Part shown: in pieces, positions 8,041 to 13,881 of the stretch
Layout: every line of letters starts with the position of its first letter
Numbering within the stretch: the first letter of the stretch is position 1
Source of the DNA: an uncultured Muribaculaceae bacterium
GTDB lineage: Bacteria > Bacteroidota > Bacteroidia > Bacteroidales > Muribaculaceae
Assembly: GCA_934590135.1 (NCBI GenBank)
Contig: CAKTOT010000039.1
Span: forward strand, 1-18,879
DNA: 18,879 bases
Direction: 5' to 3'
Made by a program: the position numbers and the translations under genes
The notes under the pieces: generated by a model
What the model saw: the letters and a program-made list of their open reading frames with translations, nothing else
What the model was told of the DNA's origin: nothing
The model's database searches: none

Positions 8041-8490
8041 ATGACTTTTACGCACCACAACCCGCCGCCGGTGCCGCGCCCTCCGAGGATGCGGCATCGG
8101 CGGCGGACGCTTGCGGTACATTCGTCGAGGCTGCGGCGTCCGGTTGTGGTATTGATCGCAGCGATCGCTGTTGCCGCTCTCGTCATCCTATACATCTACA
8201 ATCCGGAAAATACTGTGTGGATGCCGCATTGTCCGTCGCACATGCTCACGGGCTATGATTGCCCGGGCTGCGGAACACTCAGGGCACTGCACTCGCTTAT
8301 GCACGGCGATATTGCCGCGGCGTGGCACTATAATGCTGCTTTATTTTTTGCCATTCCGATGGTCGCGGTCCTTGCCGTGGCGTCGCATACACGCCCGCAC
8401 TCACCCTTGCGTCGCTTTGCCGACAGCCGTTGGACGCCGATATCGGTATTCATCGCACTTATCGTATGGACTGTTTGGCGCAACATTTGA
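8041..8490 (+). CDS. DUF2752 family membrane protein
   Basis: This 149-residue protein carries the DUF2752 hallmark: CPSHMLTGYDCPGCGTLRA with C64, C74 and C77, followed by LMHGDIAAAWHYN. The three cysteines suggest a metal or redox site, but no activity is established for the family. Residues 1-33 are rich in proline, histidine and arginine and are probably cytoplasmic. Hydrophobic segments lie at about 34-52, 95-113 and 130-146. It starts 3 nt after the CD225 gene, an arrangement that suggests translational coupling. GGGCGG and CCGCCC arms just after the stop (8493-8517) could form a weak hairpin, but no T tract follows. Confidence 0.85.
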   Translation: MTFTHHNPPPVPRPPRMRHRRRTLAVHSSRLRRPVVVLIAAIAVAALVILYIYNPENTVWMPHCPSHMLTGYDCPGCGTLRALHSLMHGDIAAAWHYNAALFFAIPMVAVLAVASHTRPHSPLRRFADSRWTPISVFIALIVWTVWRNI

Positions 8491-8606
8491 CGCCGCCCAC
8501 CCCTCGTTCAAGGGCGGAAAGACGACAGCGCTAAATGACTACTCGACGGAAGTGTGGCGACAAGTAGAGAAAATTATTAATAAATGTTAATTATTGCGCC
8601 GTCATA

Positions 8607-8637
8607 TTGGACAATTAGCCAAAAGGCGCTATCTTTG
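8607..8637 (+). promoter_or_regulatory. Promoter of tRNA-Ala (TTG-N20-TATCTTTG)
   Basis: TATCTTTG (8630-8637) matches the -7 consensus, and TTG (8607-8609) lies 20 nt upstream. The box ends only 15 nt before the mature tRNA, so the 5' leader must be very short. The TTTG of the box starts an inverted repeat, TTTGC-GGA-GCAAA (8634-8646). Confidence 0.75.
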
Positions 8638-8652
8638 CGGAGCAAAACACGA

Positions 8653-8725
8653 GGGGTATTAGCTCATCTGGTAGAGCGCAACACTGGCAGTGTTGAGGTA
8701 AGCGGTTCGAGTCCGCTATACTCCA
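8653..8725 (+). tRNA. tRNA-Ala (anticodon GGC)
   Basis: The sequence folds as a full cloverleaf. Acceptor GGGGTAT pairs with ATACTCC, D stem GCTC with GAGC, anticodon stem CAACA with TGTTG, and T stem AGCGG with CCGCT around TTCGAGT. The anticodon loop CTGGCAG places GGC at 8686-8688, which reads GCC. The G3-U70 wobble pair in the acceptor, the main alanine identity element, is present and confirms the amino acid. The discriminator is A. The bases that follow are CCC rather than CCA, so CCA is added after transcription. Confidence 0.96.
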
Positions 8726-8734
8726 CCCCCAACG

Positions 8735-8773
8735 AGCGGGCTTGGAAGCATTCCAAGCCCGCTTTGTTTTCTT
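8735..8773 (+). terminator. Strong intrinsic terminator after tRNA-Ala
   Basis: AGCGGGCTTGGAA (8735-8747) pairs perfectly with TTCCAAGCCCGCT (8751-8763) around a 3-nt GCA loop. TTGTTTTCTT follows. It lies 9 nt after the tRNA end, so the tRNA is its own transcription unit. Confidence 0.95.
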
Positions 8774-8848
8774 AATCAAAAAAAACATTGCATGGACGAG
8801 CGTATTTGAATTTGACGGAGATGCGATGTGGCCGGATTAAGGGCAATA

Positions 8849-8880
8849 TTTGCGCGGGCGAAGAATTTTGTTTACTTTTG
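8849..8880 (+). promoter_or_regulatory. Promoter of pyrH-frr (TTTG-N20-TACTTTTG)
   Basis: TACTTTTG (8873-8880) fits TAnnTTTG and TTTG (8849-8852) lies 20 nt upstream, a full -33/-7 pair. A perfect 8-bp inverted repeat, TTTACTTT (8871-8878) and AAAGTAAA (8888-8895), covers the box and the expected start point. It could act as an operator or give the mRNA a 5' hairpin. Confidence 0.8.
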
Positions 8881-8932
8881 CGAGTACAAAGTAAAAATAA
8901 CGAAACTGCACTCCTAACAACATCATACGGAT

Positions 8933-9646
8933 ATGCAATCCAAATACCATAGGATACTATTGAAGCTTAGCGGCGAAAGTCTCGCCGGACCGGCCGGCAC
9001 AGGCATCGATACCGATGTGCTGCGTAGTTATGTTCATCAGATTAAGGCTGTGGTAGATAGCGGCGTACAGGTGGCTATAGTCATTGGCGGCGGCAATATC
9101 TTCCGCGGATTGTCCGGAGCCACGCGCGGCTTCGACCGCGTCACCGGCGACCAGATGGGGATGCTGGCTACGGTCATCAATTCGCTGGCACTGCGCAGCG
9201 CTCTCGAAAGTATAGGATGCGCGGCACGCGTGTTTACCGCTACCAATATGTATCCCGTGGGAACATATTACAGCAGTCGCGCCGCCATAGAAGCTCTCAA
9301 TCGCGGCAAGGTGGCCATACTTGCCGGCGGCACCGGCAATCCTTTCTTCACCACCGATACGGGCGCGGCTCTGCGTGCCGTTGAGATTGCCGCCGATGTG
9401 ATGCTTAAGGGCACGCGTGTGGATGGTGTATATACCGCCGACCCGGAGAAAGACCCCACAGCCACACGCTTCGACCGCATCACTTACGACGAGGTATACA
9501 CGCGCGGACTGCGTGTAATGGACCTCACGGCCACGGCAATGTGCAAGGAAAATCGTATGCCTGTAATTGTGTTCAATATGGACGTTCCGGGCAATTTGGC
9601 TCTCGCCGTGGAAGGCGATACGAGTGTGGGCACGCTCGTATATTGA
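8933..9646 (+). CDS. pyrH: UMP kinase (uridylate kinase)
   Basis: The 237-residue amino-acid-kinase-family protein phosphorylates UMP to UDP with ATP in pyrimidine nucleotide synthesis. It acts as a hexamer in the cytoplasm. Motifs in order are LLKLSGES (K11), IGGGNIFRG with GGGN at 52-55, GDQMGMLATVINSLAL, the LAGGTGNPFFTTDT loop, and DGVYTADPEKDP. The length equals the normal bacterial enzyme, which supports the ATG at 8933. It has a clear promoter and is followed 48 nt later by frr, a pairing found across bacteria. The rpsB-tsf genes that often precede pyrH are not directly upstream here; a tRNA unit is there instead. Confidence 0.97.
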   Translation: MQSKYHRILLKLSGESLAGPAGTGIDTDVLRSYVHQIKAVVDSGVQVAIVIGGGNIFRGLSGATRGFDRVTGDQMGMLATVINSLALRSALESIGCAARVFTATNMYPVGTYYSSRAAIEALNRGKVAILAGGTGNPFFTTDTGAALRAVEIAADVMLKGTRVDGVYTADPEKDPTATRFDRITYDEVYTRGLRVMDLTATAMCKENRMPVIVFNMDVPGNLALAVEGDTSVGTLVY

Positions 9647-9694
9647 TAGAAGCGACTGAATTCAGATAATACAAACCACCTAAAATATACAACA

Positions 9695-10255
9695 ATGACA
9701 GACCCTAAGACATACCTCACCCCGGCTTCCGAGAAGATGGAAATGTCGGTGGCTTATCTCGAGGAAACCCTGGCTCGCATACGCGCCGGACGCGCCAATC
9801 CCAAGATTCTCGAAGGCATCCGCGTGGACTACTATGGTAGCGCCGTGCCCCTGAGCAACGTCTCCAATATCACCACTCCCGATGCGCGCACCATCGCCAT
9901 CACTCCTTGGGAGAAGAATATGTTCAAGGAAATAGAGCGCGCTATCATAAATAGCGACCTCGGCATTATGCCCGAAAACAACGGCGAGGTTATTCGCATT
10001 TCCATTCCGCCGCTGACCGAAGAGCGCCGTAAGCAGCTCGTCAAGCAGTGTAAAGCCGAAGTCGAGCAGGCCAAAGTGAGCGTCCGCAACGCTCGCCGCG
10101 ATGCCATCGAAGGCCTTAAAAAAGCCATCAAACAGGGTATGCCCGAAGATGTCGAGAAGGATGCCGAGACTGAGGCTCAGAAGATTCACGACCGCTTTAT
10201 GAAGAAGATTGACGAGATCTTCGCTGCCAAAGAAAAAGAAATTCTCACCGTCTGA
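9695..10255 (+). CDS. frr: Ribosome recycling factor
   Basis: At 186 residues this is the normal length of the factor, which with EF-G splits the post-termination ribosome. Conserved segments are visible: LARIRAGRANPKILEGIRVDYYG near the N-terminus, NVSNITTPDARTIAITPW, then INSDLGIMPENNGEVIRISIPPLTEERRK. The last part is charged helix (RRDAIEGLKKAIKQG and later). It is probably transcribed with pyrH from the promoter at 8849-8880, with no terminator between them. A strong terminator ends the unit downstream. Confidence 0.97.
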   Translation: MTDPKTYLTPASEKMEMSVAYLEETLARIRAGRANPKILEGIRVDYYGSAVPLSNVSNITTPDARTIAITPWEKNMFKEIERAIINSDLGIMPENNGEVIRISIPPLTEERRKQLVKQCKAEVEQAKVSVRNARRDAIEGLKKAIKQGMPEDVEKDAETEAQKIHDRFMKKIDEIFAAKEKEILTV

Positions 10256-10276
10256 CGCACGTGTGACCACGCTTAC

Positions 10277-10307
10277 AGGGTTGGAATAATTCAAAAGCGA
10301 CAACCCT
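10277..10307 (+). other. Hairpin directly before the frr terminator
   Basis: AGGGTTG (10277-10283) and CAACCCT (10301-10307) can pair around a 17-nt loop. It ends one base before the main terminator stem begins, so the two would stack. It has no T tract of its own; it may protect the 3' end or help termination. Confidence 0.45.
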
Positions 10308-10308
10308 T

Positions 10309-10348
10309 GCGGGGCAGAGGGCGTGTATACCCCCTGCCCCGCTTTTTT
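10309..10348 (+). terminator. Intrinsic terminator of pyrH-frr
   Basis: GCGGGGCAG (10309-10317) pairs perfectly with CTGCCCCGC (10334-10342), and inner GGG and CCC can extend the stem past a mismatch. A run of six T follows at 10343-10348. Confidence 0.9.
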
Positions 10349-10454
10349 CGGTGGCTTTATAAGGGAAAAAGGAGTAATAAGAATAATTGGAAAGATGGAG
10401 CACAAATGGGCGGGACGGTCACGCAATTGCTCTCATATCTCCCAAGTGATTGCA

Positions 10455-11477
10455 ATGCAGCAACAGATGGTACAAAGCTTTGGTGGCCTGCGCTTCGTTT
10501 TCGTGGCGCTGGTTTTTATGTCACACTTCGCGTGGGACGGCATAGATGCTTTTGACTTTGGCGGCGACTGCGGCGTCGCGTTCTTCTTTGCGCTCAGCGG
10601 ATACGGACTTATGAGCGGCTATGAGGAGCGTGCGGTGGCCGGCACACTCGAAATCGTGCCATTTATGCACAGACGCTTGTCGCGCATTTATCCTATGCAC
10701 CTACTGGCACTTGCTGTGGCTTTTGCGGCTATGCCGTGGAATTTTGGCGACATAAAGGCGGACGTTCTGTCGGGTCTCTTGCTCCAAAGTTGGACTGCCG
10801 ATTATTTTGCGACCAACGGTCCGGCGTGGTTCCTGTCGACACTTGTGTTCCTGTATCTCTTGTTTCCATGGCTGGCTCGCCGAGTGGCTGCTATGCGGAT
10901 GCGCACACTTGCGACTATGGCCGTGGTCGGCATCGGACTTATGACGTCGGCATACGTCGCAGTCTATACTGCCGGATTGGATGAGGATGGCGCCACGCGA
11001 TGGCTGTATGTCTTTCCGCCGGCGCGAGTGCTCGACTTTTTCTTGGGGATGGCTGTATTTTGCCTCTGTGTCGCTTTGCGGGCAAGGATGAAGGATTTGT
11101 CATCCGGTGTGGCTTTCGCGCTGCAAATGGCCTCTATGGCGCTTGTGGCGGCATTGGTGCCGCTGTACACCTGCGTCGGTTTGCCGTGGGGACTTGGCGC
11201 CATCTTCTGGTTGGCGGTGGCGGCTGTCATCGGTGTCTTTTCGCTTACCGACGGCAAGGCCTTGGCCGGGGCATACGCGATGGCTTCGCGTCCCCTATCC
11301 TATTTGGGGAGTATTTCTATGGAAATCTTCCTGCTGCATGTTCCGATCATCGCCGGCTTGCGCCGACTTGCGCTGCATCTGCCTTTCGAGATGTCATATG
11401 GCACGGCACTTGTGTCGGCGGCGGCAATTACGCTGGTTGTAAGTGTAGTCGTGCACCGTATTGTTCAACGATTCTGA
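10455..11477 (+). CDS. Acyltransferase-3 family integral membrane protein
   Basis: The protein has about ten hydrophobic segments and the features of the acyltransferase-3 family, whose members O-acylate sugars and cell-envelope polymers. Near the start it reads GGLRFVFVALVFMSHF, with the conserved histidine in a first membrane helix, and then WDGIDAFDFGGDCGVAFFFALSGYGLMSGYE. RRLSRIYPMH and GPAWFLSTLVFLYLLFPWLA also fit the family. The acceptor substrate is unknown. The start is uncertain. I take the ATG at 10455, which puts the first helix near the N-terminus as usual. In-frame ATGs at 10395 and 10467 are alternatives; an upstream GTG at 10323 lies inside the frr terminator and is unlikely. 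I see no promoter of its own, so it may rely on read-through or a weak promoter. It converges on the MATE gene with 8 nt between stop codons. Confidence 0.85.
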   Translation: MQQQMVQSFGGLRFVFVALVFMSHFAWDGIDAFDFGGDCGVAFFFALSGYGLMSGYEERAVAGTLEIVPFMHRRLSRIYPMHLLALAVAFAAMPWNFGDIKADVLSGLLLQSWTADYFATNGPAWFLSTLVFLYLLFPWLARRVAAMRMRTLATMAVVGIGLMTSAYVAVYTAGLDEDGATRWLYVFPPARVLDFFLGMAVFCLCVALRARMKDLSSGVAFALQMASMALVAALVPLYTCVGLPWGLGAIFWLAVAAVIGVFSLTDGKALAGAYAMASRPLSYLGSISMEIFLLHVPIIAGLRRLALHLPFEMSYGTALVSAAAITLVVSVVVHRIVQRF

Positions 11478-11494
11478 GTGTCGGACTACTCAGA
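11473..11494. other. Short hairpin spanning both stop codons of the convergent pair
   Basis: TCTGAGT (11473-11479) and ACTCAGA (11488-11494) pair around an 8-nt loop. The acyltransferase stop (11475-11477) and the MATE stop (11486-11488) both fall inside the structure. There is no T tract on either side, so as a terminator it would be weak. Confidence 0.45.
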
Positions 11495-12835
11495 GTGCTT
11501 AGATTTATTAGTCGCTCTCAAAAAATAAGCAAGGAACAGCACCCCGGCCGAGAACAGACTGATAGAAAAGCTGAGAACAATGCCCCACAATCCCAGTCCG
11601 GCGGTGAAAGCCAGAAGGAATGTCGAGGGTAGTCCGAGAACGAGGTAGCAGAAGAATGCTATCCATAGCATGGGCAGGACGTGCCCGGTGCCGCGCAGGG
11701 CGTTGGCAAATGTGACTTGTGTGGCATCGCCGAGTTGGTACAGCAACAGCGGCACTATAAGTATGCCGGCGGCGGCGACCACTGTCGGATCGTTGCTGAA
11801 TATTCCCATGATGTCTTTGCCCCACAGTGCAAAGACTATGGACGATAAAGCCATGAGCATAAGCATTATGCGGTATCCGGCCGAGGCTATGCGACGCATC
11901 TGTGTATTGGCATCGGCGCCTATGCCGGAGGCTACGGCGACTTTAGCGGCTATGGCCGACCCCAGCGAGTAGTAGATACAGAAGCCCAGTGTGCCTACTA
12001 TCACGATGATTTGGAATGCGGCGAGGTCTATGGCGCCAAGCCATCCGGCCATCACCGCTGCGCCGGAGAATGCGCTTGTCTCCAATGACATCTGTATGGA
12101 TACCGGGAAGGATGTGCGCCATATCATCGAACTGCGCGGCTCCTCGTAAGGGCCGCCTATGCGGCGAAATCCGCGTGCGTATGCCTCGTTGTGCCGCCGC
12201 ACGAAGAATATCGCCAGAATAATCGCCGGCCCCGTCACGCGCGCCGCAAGGGTGCTCAAGCCGGCGCCCGTAAGGCCGAGTTCGGGCATCCCCCAGTGTC
12301 CGTATATCAGTGCGTAATTGCCCAGAACGTTCATACTGTTGGTAGCCAGAATTATCCACATAGGCATTTTTGAGTTGCCTACGGCGTAGCTCCATTGCGC
12401 AAAGACGTTGAATATCGTGATGGGCAATAGTCCGGCAAGGCTTATCAGGTAGTAGGGGCGTATGAGCGGCAGCAATTCTTCGGGCTGTCCCAGAAGGCCG
12501 ATATTGAAGTATAGCACCGTCATTACCGCCAAGACAATGAGGCAATATATGATGTTGATGCGCAGACCAACACGCAGGCTCGCGCCGATGTCTCCGGTGC
12601 GGCCGGCGCCGAAAAGGCGGCCGACAAGGGGTGTGATGCCGTACGTAAAACCTATACAGGCCAGTATGGCAACGTTGAATACGTTGTTGACAAATGATGC
12701 CGAGGCCAGTGCGGCCGTCGAGTAATGGCCGACCATAATATTGTCGGCAAATCCTACGGCTATCATACCCAGCTGTCCCACAAGTATAGGGCCGCCGAGT
12801 TGCAGCAGTTCTTTGTAGATATTCTTTGATGCCAT
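11486..12835 (-). CDS. MATE family multidrug/Na+ (or H+)-coupled efflux transporter
   Basis: This 449-residue inner-membrane protein has about 12 hydrophobic segments in two similar halves and matches the MATE (NorM-like) family, which exports cationic drugs and metabolites in exchange for Na+ or H+. Typical features are LLQLGGPILVGQLGMIAVGFADNIMVG at the start, ITPLVGRLFGAG, and in the second half SFPVSIQMSLETSAF, then ALRGTGHVLPMLW. The length is normal for the family, and the start at 12835 puts the usual MATE N-terminus in place. The substrate cannot be read from sequence. It lies downstream of the BI-1 gene on the same strand but behind that gene's terminator, so it needs its own promoter; I find no TAnnTTTG box in the 120 nt upstream. 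Confidence 0.92.
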   Translation of the reverse strand: MASKNIYKELLQLGGPILVGQLGMIAVGFADNIMVGHYSTAALASASFVNNVFNVAILACIGFTYGITPLVGRLFGAGRTGDIGASLRVGLRINIIYCLIVLAVMTVLYFNIGLLGQPEELLPLIRPYYLISLAGLLPITIFNVFAQWSYAVGNSKMPMWIILATNSMNVLGNYALIYGHWGMPELGLTGAGLSTLAARVTGPAIILAIFFVRRHNEAYARGFRRIGGPYEEPRSSMIWRTSFPVSIQMSLETSAFSGAAVMAGWLGAIDLAAFQIIVIVGTLGFCIYYSLGSAIAAKVAVASGIGADANTQMRRIASAGYRIMLMLMALSSIVFALWGKDIMGIFSNDPTVVAAAGILIVPLLLYQLGDATQVTFANALRGTGHVLPMLWIAFFCYLVLGLPSTFLLAFTAGLGLWGIVLSFSISLFSAGVLFLAYFLRATNKSKHSE

Positions 12836-12950
12836 TGCGATAAGGTGGGTGTCAATAGGCGTGCGGGCTATATGTGCCGTCTGAGATGGTGGTATTGAAG
12901 GTGGCGGATGCCGCAGTCAGGGGGTGACGATGGTGTGGCCGTCGGTGTTC

Positions 12951-12991
12951 TAAAAAAAACGCCATTAGGAAGCCGTAACCCCTAATGGCGT
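12951..12991 (-). terminator. Intrinsic terminator of the BI-1 gene
   Basis: On the minus strand, ACGCCATTAGG (from 12991) pairs perfectly with CCTAATGGCGT (ending 12959) around an 11-nt loop. A run of eight T follows (12952-12959, sharing its first base with the stem). It lies 20 nt after the stop codon of the Bax-inhibitor-1 family gene. Confidence 0.93.
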
Positions 12992-13010
12992 CTATGAGGG
13001 TTGTCTGTTA

Positions 13011-13733
13011 TCAGTTGCGGTCTCCGAAGATGCGCAGCAGGTACAGGAACATGTTGATAAAGTCAAGGTAGAGGCTCAGGGCGCCGAGGGTGGCCAGGCG
13101 GCCTACCGAAGCCGACGGGGCTTCTTGTGCCATGCGCTTGATTTGCTGGGTATCCCATGCGGTGAGGCCTACAAAGATGAGAACGCCGCCGAAGGTGATG
13201 GCCCATTCAAGACCGGAGCTTTGCAAGAATATATTGACGATGCTGGCGATGATAAGGCCGATCAGAGCCATAAACAGGAACGAGCCTATGCGGCTGAGGT
13301 CCTTGTTGGTAAAGTAGCCGTAGACGCTCATGGCGCCGAAGGTGCCGGCTGTGATGAAGAATGTCTTGGCTATAGATACGCCGGTATATACGATGAATAT
13401 CGGCGCAAGCATCATGCCGTTGACTACGGCAAAGAGGAAGAATAGGATGGTGGCTGTGGTCGAGCTGAGCTTGTTAATGCCGGCGCTGATGCCGATGACG
13501 AGAGCAAGTTCGGCGATGACCAGACCCCACATTGCCCATGAGTTCTGAGCGATGAAGAGCATGTACCCGACTGAATTGGCGCAGAACAGCGACACGAAGG
13601 CCGTGACGACGAGTGCCAAGGTCATACGCAGGTAGACTTGTTTCATCACCGAGGATACGGAGGCGGTGTACACCGTGCTTTGGGCTTGAGTCCCGTAGGT
13701 GTTACCGTTGAATTGGGGAGGGTAGTTGTTCAT
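13011..13733 (-). CDS. Bax inhibitor-1/YccA family membrane protein
   Basis: This 240-residue protein has a polar, Q/N/Y-rich N-terminus (about 30 residues) and then seven hydrophobic segments, as in BI-1/TMBIM proteins. Bacterial members include a pH-dependent calcium-leak channel and YccA, which restrains the FtsH protease; which applies here is not known. The C-terminal signature is clear: FVGLTAWDTQQIKRMAQE, then ALSLYLDFINMFLYLLRIFGDRN, with the aspartates expected of the pore sensor. The gene is 148 nt downstream of argS on the same strand, and no promoter box is visible in the gap. It may be read from the argS promoter through the hairpin at 13826-13872. A strong terminator follows. 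Confidence 0.95.
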   Translation of the reverse strand: MNNYPPQFNGNTYGTQAQSTVYTASVSSVMKQVYLRMTLALVVTAFVSLFCANSVGYMLFIAQNSWAMWGLVIAELALVIGISAGINKLSSTTATILFFLFAVVNGMMLAPIFIVYTGVSIAKTFFITAGTFGAMSVYGYFTNKDLSRIGSFLFMALIGLIIASIVNIFLQSSGLEWAITFGGVLIFVGLTAWDTQQIKRMAQEAPSASVGRLATLGALSLYLDFINMFLYLLRIFGDRN

Positions 13734-13825
13734 TGTTTTTCTGTTTTATGTTAGGAGATTGGAATTTGCGTGTTTGGTGGGAGAGATGGGAATAATAAGA
13801 ATTATGGGAATTATGAGGGCGATGA

Positions 13826-13872
13826 CCCATGTCGGCTATTATAGCTGTTATGGCTATTATAGCAGCCATGGG
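13826..13872. repeat. 47-nt imperfect inverted repeat between argS and the BI-1 gene
   Basis: The arms (13826-13846 and 13852-13872, 21 nt each) start and end with CCCATG and CATGGG, around a GTTAT loop. I count 17 Watson-Crick pairs, one G-U and three mismatches out of 21. The arms also contain a direct repeat: GCTATTATAGC occurs at 13835-13845 and 13853-13863, an 18-nt period. No T tract follows on either strand, so it is not a standard terminator. It may be an mRNA stability or processing structure. Confidence 0.7.
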
Positions 13873-13881
13873 GCGCGATAC

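Noticed and set aside
8584..8775. 63-codon plus-strand frame over the tRNA-Ala region
   Set aside because: It contains the tRNA promoter, the tRNA itself and its terminator, so it is not a gene.
9680..10426. 248-codon open frame on the minus strand opposite frr
   Set aside because: It runs through the frr terminator and is antisense to frr. The apparent protein has no signature.
10323..10454. Upstream extension of the acyltransferase frame to a GTG at 10323
   Set aside because: The first codons lie inside the frr terminator stem, and the added residues do not look like the family's N-terminus. An ATG at 10395 remains possible.
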